DNA of 64,000 bases, from NCBI GenBank assembly GCA_036925085.1, contig JAUPFP010000090.1, positions 300,001 to 364,000 on the forward strand. Reading direction: 5' to 3'. Origin of the DNA: Brachycybe producta. Taxonomy: Eukaryota > Arthropoda > Diplopoda > Playtdesmida > Andrognathidae. Shown here piece by piece: positions 12,241-25,647 of the stretch. A program made the position numbers and the translations under genes. Below the pieces are notes generated by a model. That model searched no databases, had not been told where the DNA came from, and worked only from the letters and a program-made list of their open reading frames with translations. Positions within the stretch are counted from its first letter, which is position 1; every line of letters starts with the position of its first letter.

Positions 12241-14439
12241 TGACAGCAAAAACGTTTGATGATTATCAGGAGAAAAAAAAAGAAGAAGAAAAAAGTGGCA
12301 AGAAGCATATAACAGGTCTCATTTTGTATGGGACGGAATTTCAAACAGCTAAAATTGGATCATAAACTGTGTATAGCTTTACTTATATAGGTTCCTGTTT
12401 TGTATTCCAGCACCACATCACAGCTGTGTGTTCCATTAGATAGATATATAGATATATATATATTGGTAGAAGGCTAGAACTTATGAGTAGTTCGACAACA
12501 CCTGCAATTGATATGAAAAAAGCTGATGGAGCTCTTTCAAACACACACATATTATGGCCAAAAATGACTTTTGAACAATTTTTCTGCCTATATTTTCTAA
12601 ATAATTCTAAAAGCAAAAAAAAAAAATATCTACGACTTCATAGGAGTAGGACCATAGATTTTTGAATTTGCAACAATTAGCAATAGTTTTCTATGTTTTA
12701 CTTGTTAATGTATACTCTTTAGCTATTAGAAATTGTTAATTTTGTAATTTGAGTTTTGTTCTTTAAGACTGGCTTTCTGTTTAAAGCTATAAGCTTTAGG
12801 CCAAGCACAAATTAGGCAATAATGCAAGCTTGTAACCTACAACAGTTTCCAGCAACTGTTGCTGGTGACACTACATTAGTGCCACTGCTGCATTTGCAGG
12901 CACCGAATTAGTAGTTTGCAACAGTAGTTGACGGATGTTGACTATGCTCAGTATGGTGAGCAAAGGAAACAAGCAACCAATGTGTGCCAGCAACCGCTTT
13001 CTTGTCACGTGATCACGATTTGGTTGCTTGCTCATTTAGTTCAATAATTTGCGCCCAACCTTAGGTTGCTTTTTTGTAGCGTTTCAAGTTACTGCATATT
13101 TTCATTTTATTGCTTTAAAAAAGCAAAATGCTGCTGTTTGCTTGGTTTTGTGAAGCTTCCATTTTGGTTTGATATTTGCAGCAGGTCATAGTGTTGAAAT
13201 ATCAACAAACCAATCAGATTCCAAGAAAAAGCAAAATACTAGTCAGCTAATTATGATGTATCAGCTGCATGCCACTTACTTGATGCAAATACATGTATTG
13301 ACTTTATTGCTTTAAATTTTGTCTGCTAAAAAAATCAGCAGCAAGCAGTAGCTTTAAAGCTGCAAAAAGCAAACATTTAATCTAGCCTCTAAGCAAGTCT
13401 GTTTGATTAGAAAAATCATAATTGCAGTTGCTCTAATAATGATGATTATTTCACAATTGCCACTTGTGCCACAAATTGAGAAACATTTGCATGATGTTGC
13501 ATAAAAATCCGAGCCCTAATAATGAATTACTGTCAAAAGCCAAGTCAAAATTTTACTTTTTGTTCTATCAAAATTATGTTTATTTTGAAACAAGGAATTA
13601 TTTCTTAATTGTAAAACAATAAAAGGCTGAGAATTCAAAAATGGAATTATCAACAGTCGAAATTAAACTTCAATTTTGAAGTAAAACAAACTGAGATATT
13701 GATCAAAAAATTTTTTAAAACATTTATTTTGAAAGATACTGTCATAAAAACACTACAATTCAATTCATTTCCTTTTTTATGTATTATTTTAAAGAAATAC
13801 TTTTAAAAATGTTGTATTTCCATTTTCAGCCCCCAAAAAAAAATTCAAGAAAAATTTTCAGTTCCCCTTTAAGAATAATAAGATGGAGAAAGAGAAAAAA
13901 AAAATCAAAAAACTAGAATGTATATTTTAACATACATTCTTATAAGGACAAAAAAGTTTTACCTTAACTAAAGGTATATATTTTCTTTAAAAAAAAAAAG
14001 GGTTTCTAAAACCTTTTTTCTTCGACATTGTTAGTTTTGATTAGACTGAAAAGTATCTTCTCTTCCTCCCCCCTCCCCCCTAAAAAAAACCTTCTTAAAC
14101 CAATTACAAAAATACCCAGTATAATATTCGTTATAATTAAATTTTAACGAAGTAAACATATAAGGCGTTGAGCTTTACCTACAATTATGACTGTGTATTA
14201 TTATTATCTTAACTTCCAAAGAAAAGAGAGAACTTTTTTTTATTCTCTCTTAGTTTTCACTCATCTCCAATTAGTGACTCCTTTGACAATTCTTTTACCC
14301 TCTTAAATGAGTTTTATTATTATAGCTAAAGGTAAGGTTTATTTATTACGTCATATGGATACAAAATAGTAACGTATAAATAAATATATAAAAATAAAAG
14401 GAAATGGGCGATTTTGTAGTCTGTAACTCAATATGTATC

Positions 14440-14470
<31 letters not shown>

Positions 14471-15180
14471 GTGTTTTGAACAATGAGTAAATTATTATCT
14501 TTTGAACAATGTTAATCATAAGTATAGTAAGTGAACACAAGTCATCATATGACTGACTTGTGTAAGAAGTGCATTGACCATCACCAACCACCACAACCAA
14601 AAACAATGACCCTTAAATGTCAACTCTCAACTTTATTAATTTGGTCGTAATGGGAGGGAAAAAGTATTGTTCTTAGCTTTTCTACTTAGTGCCATTAAAA
14701 GACACGAAGAAAAAAAAAAAGAACATACATTGTATATACTTATATATTAGGTAGTTTTAGTGTTTTAGTGTGCTGTGTGTATGGACTAGAAATGGATGCA
14801 ATTATGGGTGTGTGGGTTTTCTCTAAGATAGGAGAGGACATCATTCTTTTTTAAAGGTTACTACTCTTAACTTAAATGGTGTAACATACGTCCAAATTTA
14901 AGCTTTTAAATTAATCCAGTTTAAAGCAGAGAAAGAATTGATGCAAGACTTAAGTTTTGCAGCATTCCGGAGTAATAATAATGTTTTAAAGGGGCTCGCA
15001 GTTTATGAGGCTATTTGACATGAATAAAGTCAATGCGTCAATTTTATAAAGGTGCAAATAAGCCCTCAAATAATACTTTCCATCTACTTATACTTTTTTT
15101 TAAAAAAAATAACCAAATGTTGGTTTTTTCTATTTTCAGAATTATTTTAAAAATAAAACAAGAGTGAAAATTTGGTTATA

Positions 15181-15910
15181 AACAATGTTCCATGAATGTG
15201 GTGTGATATGCTTGGAGATCCAGGCCTACTTTTAGACTTGGATGTTCGGTTCGAACCCGCACCTCCAGCATTTTGGGGCGTTGTTGGACTGGAAAGCATG
15301 TTCTTTGAACTTTATCTGTCTATTCCACGGAATTCTATTCCTATTGAAAAGGGGTATTGATGTTCGTTGACGCCTCCTAGAGGTGACTCCAGTTGACTTA
15401 ACTCGACACCAGTTGATTAATTAGCTTTTTACACAAAAATACTACTTCCTGGACTTTGAAACTTTTCTTGCATTACACTACTTATGAGGAGGAAAAAAAA
15501 CTCTTTTCCGCACTTTTTGCCTTCTGTCCTCCCGAGGTTACCTTGCGTGCCTCTGTTTTATTTTTTTGGCCTTCGGGGGGGGGGGCATTGCTGACCAGGG
15601 TCCACCCATAGGTCAACCCGACTAATTGTGAACCCTGGTTCCAAAACATTTTCTTTTTTGGAACCAGTTTCTAGGAATCATTTAAATAATTTCGGGGAAT
15701 AATTTCTGATTTATTTTCTGTCACCAGCTGTGAGAAAATCCGAAAGAATTCTAATTTCCTCCGTGTAATTGCCTTTTACACATGGCGCAGGCGGTGGACA
15801 GCTCTTTTTGCAACACTCCTTTAGGGCCATCTGGGCACCAGGGGATGCCAACTTCAGGTGGCCTGGTATGTGATACCCCTCACACAATGTGTAAGCTGGA
15901 CACATGTGCA
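15181..15910. other. Higher-GC patch with a tRNA-like B box
   Basis: At about 15248 the sequence GGTTCGAACCCG matches a polymerase III B box, and flanking bases (GTGGTG before, CACCTC after) could form a degenerate acceptor stem. I could not fold a convincing cloverleaf, so this may be a tRNA relic or the head of a SINE. Bases 15711-15905 on the minus strand hold a 64-codon Cys/Pro-rich frame of unknown meaning. The patch is visibly richer in GC than its surroundings, suggesting a transposon remnant. Confidence 0.3.
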
Positions 15911-17121
15911 GGTGGTGTCACAGTGGACAGTGTATTTTAGTGCTTTAACTGCACCAATACACCTGATATTACATCATCTTAATCTCAGTTTTTGTACATA
16001 GACTTATATAGTAACTGTCTATTACTAGAGATGATTGCGCCATCTACTTGGTATATTTCTTAATAATTTGATAGGTTACTATTGGAGAAATCGTCTTAAA
16101 TGTCTTTTGCTTCCATTGTTTCTTAAGTATAATGAAAAATAAAAAACTTGGCAATTGAACTTGAATCCTCTCTGCAGGCTTTTAAACATGGAAAAGTATA
16201 AACAAAAACTCTAGAGTAATTATTAGAACTGTTTATTCTGAGGGTTTAAAATTGAAGTGTCAGGTTTCTTTCCAAAAATTGTGGATTTACTCCACCATGT
16301 CCACTCTCAATTAGCTAAACTTTCAAATCGTGCATTGCTTGCATACTTTAAATGAAAACATTCCTGTCTTGAAGGCTTAACTTGGGAATGTGTCGCTCTT
16401 ACTGCAAATATTTTTTTGAAGTTGTCAAATTAAAAAGTTTACTTCCCATTTTTTTTATCTGAGGTGTGTTAACAAATTTGCTAATTAAAATAAACAATAA
16501 CAAAAATAATATAAGAAATATAACATTTTAATTTTGCATTTTGTTCTTATCTGATCTCTCAAGTTCCATATCTTTCAATGGCTTATTTTTTGCCAATTTT
16601 TTTTAAAAAAGATTAAGAAATAAAAAGTGCATATGGATTTTTGCGTTTAGAGAATGTCCAATTTAGACATTTGTGTGAGTCTGAAATCAAACACTAGGCC
16701 TATATTTATATATATAATTTAACACCCACATATTTTATGTTATTTTCCTAAATCCATTATTTTGTGTGTGTTTGGTTCTTATCACAAGGCAAACCCCATG
16801 ACAACGTCGTCTATATAGATCTAAAATGACATTACTAGTTTTGTTTAGAAAGGCCTAAGGGGGAACATTTATAGATAGAACATTTTTTGGTAGTAGAAGT
16901 CGTAGTAGTAAGAGTAGTACCTAGTAGTGTGGAAGTGGTGTTGGTGCTGTTCAATGGTCATTTGTAGAAGAAGAAAAAATACATTCACAATCATGAGAGG
17001 TTTAGATGACAAGAGAAATAAGTGACAATGATTTTCTGGCAATGATTAAATTTGAGTGTTCAAAGTTAAGAGTCCTCCATAGACATCAATGTTATACTTG
17101 TAAGTTTTGACGCTATAAAGC

Positions 17122-17436
17122 CAGTGGCTTAGCTAGCTCTTTGGCGCCCGGAAGCAAAAATTTTCAGTGCGCCCTTCCCAAATTTTTTTAAAAATATAAA
17201 ATCATAAGTAAATGAAAAATTGCGTTTTTCAGTTGCAGAACCTAGTTAGAGGCTAGAATTCAAAGGTGGAAGCAGCATCTAGCATATATAGCCTTATAAA
17301 GACTCAAAAGTTTTTACTGAAAGTGCTTATATTTCTGGTTGCCTTACTAATTAATATTTCTCAACATAGCGCCCCCTAACCTCCTGCGCCACTCTACAGT
17401 TGCTGAGGCTGCTGGTCCTCCACTACGCCCCTACTA
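17122..17436. mobile_element. hAT-like MITE with 8-bp target-site duplication
   Basis: The element begins CAGTGGCTTAGCTAG and its right end, reverse complemented, reads TAGTAGGGGCGTAGTGG. The 8 bases TATAAAGC flank it on both sides (17114-17121 and 17437-17444). CAG-type ends with an 8-bp duplication are characteristic of hAT transposons. The interior holds short GCGCC and CGCCAC blocks and no coding sequence. A shorter relative lies in XPF intron 12 (40299-40442). Confidence 0.8.
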
Positions 17437-17596
17437 TATAAAGCAACAATGTGTAGCTTTTTCATTTCTCTTTTTGTCCACCAAATACTTTATCATGTCA
17501 TTAACCAAAATCTGGTACTTATCTCTATTTTTGTTTAAATGTTACTTGTTCCTCTTGGCTTCTGAGTTTCATATTATGAAGTTGTATAGAGAAGGG

Positions 17597-17639
17597 GGGT
17601 CTATATTTATTTATATATATCTATATATATCTATATATA

Positions 17640-17711
<72 letters not shown>

Positions 17712-17715
17712 TATA

Positions 17716-17803
<88 letters not shown>

Positions 17804-17807
17804 TATA

Positions 17808-17876
<69 letters not shown>
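17597..17876. repeat. Long (TA)n microsatellite
   Basis: About 280 bases of TA alternation, broken by a few CTATA and ACATA variants. The long Ile/Tyr frames predicted on both strands are artefacts of this repeat. The true length is probably polymorphic and may be wrong in the assembly. Confidence 0.97.
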
Positions 17877-17882
<6 letters not shown>

Positions 17883-18270
17883 TGAGAGAGTGGTAGTTAA
17901 CATTTACTTTTCTTATCGTGTCGTGGGTTTTCCGTCGAATTTCCGACAAGGCTCAAATGCAATCATGGCTTTTTAGACACTTACTGGACAAGAAAGAAGA
18001 AGAAGAAAAAAAAAAACGTCTTTCTTGAAAGAAAACACACAAAAGAAAAAGGAGGAATTTCCATTTCTAATCATCCGAACTTATGAATATACATGATGAG
18101 AGACTTCCACTTAAGAGACTAACAATTTTAATTATGAGAATTAATTTTTAGACTAAAATAAATAATAAATTAGATACGCTCGAATTTTAAGGAATTGTTT
18201 AAAAAAAATTTCAGAAAAATATCTTTCAAAATAAACGTTTTATGACTGTTTGAAAATGGCCTACTGTATA

Positions 18271-18340
18271 AATTAATTAATTGATTAATTAATTAATAAT
18301 AATAATAGTGATAGTGATAATAACAATAATAATAATAGTG

Positions 18341-18394
<54 letters not shown>

Positions 18395-18395
18395 G
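18271..18395. repeat. (TTAA)n and (AAT)n microsatellites
   Basis: A TTAA-rich run followed by about 30 AAT/GAT triplets. Flanking sequence (18190-18960) carries diverged FB-family internal motifs such as GTTTGAAAATGGCC. Confidence 0.9.
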
Positions 18396-20045
18396 GGTTA
18401 TATATAACATTGATGAAAAACATGCAACTTTTTTTGTTATTCAAATTGACATATAGTAAAATATTTTTCATTTTGAACTTATTACTATGAAATTACCTGT
18501 ACATGACTCATTTAATCTTCTAGTTTCTAACAAACGTTTATTTTCATAATGGTATCTTTCAAAATAAACTATTTATGAATGTTTGAAAATGGCCAACTGT
18601 CTTTAATAATTCGTTTTTTTTTTCTTGATAAATGAATTTACAATTGGTGAAAATCGTGAAAATTAATTTTTTTGTAAATCTATCCACAAAAACGCCTTTT
18701 TTTTAGAAAAGATGTCGTTATATCATTCCTTTAACTCTCCTGGTTTTGAACAAACTTTCGACTTTATGATGTTTTAAATAAAAAATAAATGTCTTTGACA
18801 AATTTCGAAGCTGGAAGAAGAATAAAAAAAGTAAAGAAGAACTAATGACAGTAGGCCATTTTCAAACTGCCATAAAACGTTTATTTTAAAATATATCTTG
18901 ATGACATTTTTTTCTATGATTTCTTTTATTCTTCTACCTAAGTTTCACTTCAGGAATTAACAACTATGCCTTTTCTTTGTTCCTGTATCAAAATGCATTA
19001 TAATTAAAAAAAAATAAAAACGTGTTGTCAGTGATTGCCTATCTGTAAGGGGACAGTTTTTAATAAGAAGAAATACCAAACATTTCGATTAATTGACAAA
19101 TCACAAAAGTTACTAATAACTTTATTTTAATTGTCACTACCAAGTTTTAAATTTCGGATAAACGAGAAATCTGAGCCATACATGAAATAGATGGTTTACT
19201 TCTTACGTATATATTTTTTTTTTCATAAAATCTAAAAAAAATATTGCCATCTTTATAACACCCCTGAAAAAAATGTCTTTTTTTGTACATAAGGTTTTCT
19301 GTTTCCATTGGACACTTTTCTTCTCCTTTTTTTTTCGAATAAGAAGAAAACTGAATTCTTTCTTTGACAGATTCACTTTGAAAGGTTATTTTATGATGGT
19401 CATATTATTTTCCCATTTGAGGTTTTATCTAGAAGAAACATTCCTACAAACACTGTACACATTGAAGAACAAATTGTCCCCTCCCCCCTCTCACCCCCAT
19501 TTTTTTTTTTGCTTTCTTACTTTTCTTAGTTCAAAATGTTATTATGTCCTAAAGGCTGGATATTTTATTGTGACCCTCCCACCCTTTTTTCATGTTTTTT
19601 TTTCATTCTACCATCTTATTTTATCTTATTACTGAAATATAGTCTTTTCAGTGTGTTATAAAAGTGTAGTTATTATTATAGTGAGACTATATCCATTTAC
19701 AGGGCCAAACGCAGGAGTGGACTGAAAGGGCCTAAACAAAGGGTACATGAGGCTCTGGTTCAAACTGTTTGATAGGGCACACTTGGAACCTTTTGGGATT
19801 GTTATGGTGCTTCATCTTTGAAATTTTTCTAACTTAAGGTGGCTGAATGGATATTTATTTTGTTTTTGTCTCAGTGGCTGGATGGCGCCACTACAGTGGC
19901 TGTATGTTATACATAGGAGGAGTACTGCTTTTGGACTTTGTTATTCCTCTGCCATAGGCCGTTTAAGCTGTTTGCAGAGTATTAATTCAAATTCAAATAC
20001 TCTTAATCATTTTTTTTATTTCCTTAGATCTAGGGGCCTAATTAC

Positions 20046-20275
20046 AGAAAAAGTCATAAACTATGACAGTTATATTTTATGATGTCACTGTTTTTGTGCT
20101 ATTATTTTATGACTATTACAGTATGTTATACACCAGTCAATGGCAGTCGTATGACATTATTTGTCATCATAATAATATTTTGTCATTTGCTTTTGTGACT
20201 GTTACAAGGTTATGTTATATATATGACAATTTACTGTAATATGACAGTTTTATTCCATTTCTGTGAATGACACTT
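20046..20275. mobile_element. Repeat family E, copy 2
   Basis: Inverted-orientation counterpart of 9037-9252, with blocks CATATGAC-like and TTACAAGGTTATG in reverse order. No coding capacity. Confidence 0.65.
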
Positions 20276-21119
20276 CAGGTAAATAATTTCCGGGCCATTT
20301 CTTTCTTCAAATCCGCCCCTGGTCCAAGCTTTGTTTTTATTATAATTACTTAATTCCTTTTAAGTAACTTGGATTTTAAATCTTAGAAAATAAATGTATC
20401 GAGTTTTTTTGGGGGGAAAAATGTCTTAAACGAAGTGTTTTCATTAAAGAAGACAAAAAGAGTGTTTGCATTTTATGCAAATTAACTTCTATATGTGCTT
20501 TTGTTTTATTTTTTTTCCTTTTTGAGCTTAAAGGGTTAAACACACATTATAAAAATCAATGTAGTGTTGCTCTATTTTGATGTTTTGTTTTAAGCAAGCA
20601 TTTTACAATGTAAATGTCTAATCATTTACAGTGGGATTTTTTTTTTGTGCAAAGAAATTTTATTTACGAGGTTAGATCATTAATAAAATGAAGCTGTTCT
20701 TGTCTTTAAAGTGTTTTCTTTGGTGGCTTACCCTCATTTGCTTGAGGTTATACAACATATTTATGTAAAATGTTTGAAAAATATATTCATTAATGAGCAA
20801 ACGGGAAGTTAGTAAAGCTTTTTTTATATATATATATATATGGAATTTTGCAACAACAACAACAACAAAAGAAAAGTATCACAACAGTATGAGGTTAAAT
20901 TTTGATTTTAAGAATTGTAAATAAATAAATAAATAAGATGCAAAAAAAAATGGTCTTGATAAATTTTTGTTATCAATATGAAATGGAAAAAAAAAGTTGC
21001 AACAAACATGACTTGGTGCGAAAACAAGTTCTTTTCAAATATTATCTCGCTTCAACTATTGAAGGGGTGGTTTTATTTTCTCTCAAAATTTAGAAAAATC
21101 TTTTGAACTAGAAGCTTAT

Positions 21120-21537
21120 ATATAAAATGAATAGAGAATGAGAGAGAGATGGAAAGAGAGTTAGAGAAGGAGAGTGATAGTGAGAGAGAGAGAGAGAAGG
21201 AAAGAGAGTAAGAGAAAGTGAGTGAGAGAGTGAGGGAAAAAGTGAGATAGAGCTGGAGAGAGAAACAAGTACAGTGAGGGAGGGAGGGAGGGAGAGAGAG
21301 AGAGAGAGAGGAGCGAGAGGCAGCGAGAAGGAAATAGAAAGGTAGAATGAGAGAGGCAGATAGAGAAAAGGAGGCAAAATGAGAGAAAGAAAGAGAGAGA
21401 GAGAGAGAAAGGAGAGAAACAAATACTAAGAGAAAGTGAGGGAGAGAAATGGAGAGAGAGAGAAAGATAGAAAGAAACAAATACAGAGAGAAAGTGAGGG
21501 AGAGAAATGGAGAGAGAGAGAAAGATAGAGAGAAAAA
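21120..21537. repeat. GA-rich satellite with 58-bp tandem copies
   Basis: A purine-only tract of about 400 bases, mainly GAGA with AAAG and GGGA variants. At its right end two near-identical 58-bp units follow each other (21431 and 21489 both start AGAAAGTGAGGG). Leu/Ser-rich frames on the minus strand are artefacts of this tract. Confidence 0.9.
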
Positions 21538-21929
21538 TCTGTGTAATATGCTATTTTTTGTGCGTTTTTTTTTCTAAACCCATTTCTAGATAAACACGTT
21601 TTGCACAAAAAGAGACTCAAAATCCGTTTCAACCACATTTTCACTGTTAAAACAGCCTTTTATTTTCTCTCTAAAGTTATGAGAGACTTATGACCTTTTT
21701 TTTTTTCTCTTTCTTTTATTTTGAAAATCATTTCCTCTTGAGGAAAAACTATCACAAATTTTGTTGATTTTTTTTAATATTACTTTACAGGAAATAAAAG
21801 TCAATGCAGACAGAATCCAACTTTTTTTTAAAAAAAAATTTAAATAAATAAACTTAATTTTCTTGATTAATAATGGGATTTTGTGCTACCTTAAATTTGT
21901 TACAGTAACTTTTAATTCTATAACTACAG

Positions 21930-22880
21930 TTAAGCTGGTTTTAAAGTGTAAACGCTCTGCAAATTTTAATTATTCTGTCTTTCAGGAGCAAAATTAAAGA
22001 AAAAGTAGAAAATGTTTTAGAAACTAGAAGGATAACTCAATCACTTATATCTAGTACACACCTGATAATTAAAATACATTTAAATGATAAATGTGTTTTA
22101 CAGAGCCCTGTGAAGGGCAAACAAACAATATATCGAATTCAATTTATTCTGTTAATTAATCTGAAAATATTGAGTTAATACTTAAATATAATATATAAAC
22201 TATTGACATTAAAATATTGATTTAGTATTTTAATTTAAAATATTAATAATAAAGTCAATTTTTATTTCGTGTTCATGTCCTTAACTGGATTCCGTATAAT
22301 TCACCTAAACACGTTTAATTTGAACTCATTTAACTCATGTGTGTACAAGGTATTGAGGTGTTTTCATGTTGATATCGTTTAAAATAAGCATTTTTAAGTG
22401 TGTTTGAAAGTGAGTTTTAAAAAGACCATATTTTTCAATTTTATGTCTAGAAAAAAGTTTATTTTGTAAGATATCAACACAAAAATTAATACTAAGTGAA
22501 TCAGCCACTGTTTTACTTTCTAATTCACTCTCAAGTTATTTTTTTTATTTTACTTTTGAATGACATTAAAATCAATTTTTTTTTTCATGGAGCATATTAA
22601 GAGAAATTTGAAAATATTTTTAAAAACTATCTTTTAAAATAAGCTTTTTATGTGAGTTTGAAAATGACCCAACTTTATAAACAGATGATATTTTTTTAAT
22701 TTTTCACTATAAAGTTTTTATTTGAAAGATATCAACAAGAAAATACCCTGAAGTAATTGAGCTAACCTTCTAGTTTTCTAAACATTTTCTAGTTTCTCTT
22801 AGTTTTGCATCTGAAAGATATAATTAGAAATCATTTTAACTCAAAATAATAATAATTAATCTTAATTGTCACTAAAATGG
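21930..22880. mobile_element. Degenerate FB and family B copies
   Basis: A left-end fragment of the FB family (GGTTTTAAAGTGTAAACGCT, then TTTTAGAAACTAGAAGG) runs to about 22050. A family B copy follows at 22060-22340. Further FB internal pieces continue to 22880, with AAGATATCAACA and TTCTAGTTTTCTAAACA motifs. This looks like layered insertions. Confidence 0.6.
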
Positions 22881-23440
22881 TATTATTTTTACGTTTTTGT
22901 ACAAGAAGCAGAAAAACACAATGAAAATACTGTTTTTATTGAAATAAAATAAGATCTCCTCCCCTCCAATTTATTTTTCCCCCCTCTTATTTCTCAAGCA
23001 AAATAAAATATCTATTGGTTCTAGTGTCACTATCAGCCAATTTTTCAGTCATTTTTCAATGTCCACGGGGGGATGAAGAAGTATCTTCACTCAATTTTTA
23101 AGGTTTTAGTCATAAATTGTCCACTTGTTGCAGCCTCCCTCTACATAGGCAATCACCGATAGCAGCGTTGTTATCACAGGAAATCTATCTCTAGGGGGCA
23201 ATTTAATGATTATTCCACATGATTTTTTTTATAGATATGTGTAAACTGTAGAATGATCTTTTCATTCTACAAATATATATAAAGCTAAGGCGTTTTTTTT
23301 TTCAGTGATTGAAATAATAAAAATGTGTAACATTGAATTTACTATACTGATTGTAATCTAGCAAATTTGAAAATTATAAGAGAAATCAAAGTATTATAAT
23401 AACAAATGTTGTGTTAGTATTTTTTTTTTACAAAATTAAG

Positions 23441-23880
23441 CAAATGATTCTCAATTTATGAGCCAAATTTTGAAATAATAGGGACTTTTCGTACGAAATA
23501 AATTTATTTACGAAATTCATTATTTTGACGTCATAAATAAAATTTCACCAATTAATCTCGTTAAATATAACGAAATCAGCCGGAAATGAAGTCAAAATAA
23601 TGGATTTCGTAAATAAATTTATTTCGTACGAAATTTCGCTAAGTCCCCAATCATTATCATTAAAGCAATTGAAATTATGCTTTTTCTAATCAAAAAAGGC
23701 TACTTAGCCTCTTAGCCTCTAAGGCTAAGATGTTTGGTTAGTATCAGTTGTCAAATTGAACGTTCTAGCCTCTTAACTAGTGTTTTATCTGATATGGATT
23801 TGTTACTTCACAATTGGCCTTTGAGCCACAGATTGAGAAACATTTGCTTGATATTGCATAAAAATCCGAGCGCTAATAAT
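23441..23880. mobile_element. TCGGATTTTTATGC-family MITE carrying a nested 167-bp MITE
   Basis: The outer element matches 4171-4486: a TTCTCAATTTATGAGCC left part and a right part with CAGATTGAGAAACATTTGC and CATAAAAATCCGAGC. Its left part is interrupted at 23481-23647 by a second element that starts GGGACTTTTCGTACGAAATA and ends with the inverse (TTTCGTACGAAA then AAGTCCC). The arms of the inner element are about 55 bp long. Confidence 0.8.
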
Positions 23881-25570
23881 AATAAAAATAATGATAATAA
23901 CACAAAACTTAGTTGTAACCTATTTTATGTGTTATACTTTTATGAAGGATTATAACTTGGTTTTATGTTTTTTTACATAAATTATAACACATAAAAAAGG
24001 CAAACAATTGAAATATGTATGAAATAGCTAAGTTGGCTCATTTGGTTGAAAATGTTTTAAGCTTTTTAGAAAGAACTCCACTTTTTTTTTTTCGCTCTCT
24101 CTCTCTCTCTCTCTTTTTGCATATAGGTTTATGCTAATTTGTACGAAATGTCAGTTACTTGTAGTACTAATTTATGAAATGGTTTCATAAATAAATAAAT
24201 AAATAAATATGAGCCTTACATATTAAAGTGGTATTTTTGCCACAAATGAATGCAGACCAAAACAAATATAGCAAAGTTTTATGGTTCAAAAAATGAAAGT
24301 AAAAATATATAATGAATCTAGCTAGAAGTCACCAATGAAACAAATTACATAAATTTCATTTTAGCTAAACAGAAGTATTTTGTTGTTCATTAAAATTGTG
24401 CGTTTCATGAAGGGGGGGGGGAGGGGGCGCATAAAAACTCTTTGATTTTTAAATTATTTACTGTTGTTGTTTTATTATGCATTTAAAGTGTATTTGAAAC
24501 AACATTTTTTTCTCTCTCAATGAAAATTGCAAAGGAGATTGATTCTCTTCTTCAGTTCAAATAAAAATATCAAAAATATAGTTTGTATCATGACATGTTA
24601 TTAAAATTATATTAGGAACAGTCATATAAACCGCTTTTGTTAAATTAGAAATAACGACTGAAAAAAAAACACATCAAGATGTACACTGGCGCCATCCATA
24701 GATAAATCAGTTCAAAACAACTTAGGCGCTATATTTAAACAATTATTATTAGAGTAATCCACAATATTGTGATGTTTCTTATCAAACGATCTGAAACTTC
24801 ATTATTAAATGCTCAAGGGTTTACATAAAATACACCAAAAAGCGTAAATTAAGGAAAATAAGGTTAAATAATTTTTTTTTTTCAAAATTTGCATTAATTT
24901 ACATAATTTTATTTACTTCTTTAAAAAATTTGGTTGCCAGAAATAGGTTCTAAAAAGGATTTCCATAACCGAATTTCTTAGTTGCACATTTTCTGTTATT
25001 GCTTCTGATGATTGGAACTATGGCTTCACACATTTAATGTATTTTTTGGGGTTTTATTGTCTATTTGCATAAATCGCAATATTTGCCTAAGCATTAATAA
25101 TAATCACATTAATAATATCACTGTTATGTGTTCTTGAATTAATTGCAATCGCCAATATGAAAATACTCTTGCAAGACATCGTTTTTTTGTTGCAACAAAC
25201 TGTGCAAAATTCACAGCAATATTTGACTCATTTCTTGCAGTAAATATTGCTATAAAAATAACCAGTGAGTTCGCCGCTTAACACGTTTGCAAAAAAATTC
25301 CTAAGTAATTCCTAGTAATATTCAACTTTACACAGAGATGAGCTTACATAAAACAATTCACTGTTATTATGACTGACTAACTCACGATTAGAGTCTAGAT
25401 TTCTTCAGCTACTCTAGTGCCTCTGAAATAAGAAAACTCTACTCTCTAACTGGAGTTTCTAATTTAAAAAAAAAATAGGTTTTAATAAATTCAACGCAAG
25501 TTATTGTTTCTTCCACGTTTTAATATGGAAAAAAAAACACACACGCAAATAAGACTTTTTTCTTTTGTCT

Positions 25571-25576
25571 TTTATT
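25571..25576 (-). terminator. Poly(A) signal of HCCS
   Basis: AATAAA on the minus strand, about 70 bases after the HCCS stop codon. Consistent with cleavage around 25550. Confidence 0.6.
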
Positions 25577-25647
25577 AAATACGAAACGATTACAATGTTA
25601 AAGTAAATCAATGCCTTATTCAAATATATAGGAAATTTTCTTCTTTT

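Larger units (their letters stand above)
1..25560. other. Gene-free, repeat-rich intergenic block
   Basis: No spliced or unspliced protein gene could be supported in this block. Open frames here are short, low in complexity (runs of Leu/Ser, Tyr/Ile, Phe) or lie inside microsatellites. The recognisable content is MITE-like elements and simple repeats, listed separately. In these stretches I see only AT-rich sequence without a feature I can name: 1-278, 359-965, 1371-1572, 1621-2477, 3116-3545, 3570-4170, 4487-5070, 6512-7813, 9626-11135, 11653-12183, 12239-13380, 13521-15180, 15910-17113, 18961-20045, 22890-23440 and 23880-25560. A large non-coding or lineage-specific transcript cannot be excluded without RNA data. 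Confidence 0.7.

Noticed and set aside
17474-17903. Long Ile/Tyr open frames on both strands
   Set aside because: They are translations of the (TA)n microsatellite.
19273-19635. 120-codon plus-strand frame rich in Phe and aromatic residues
   Set aside because: Low complexity in T-rich sequence, no recognisable motif, no splice partners.
21073-21644. Leu/Ser-rich minus-strand frames of up to 135 codons
   Set aside because: They are translations of the GA-rich satellite, with no codon structure and no neighbouring exons.
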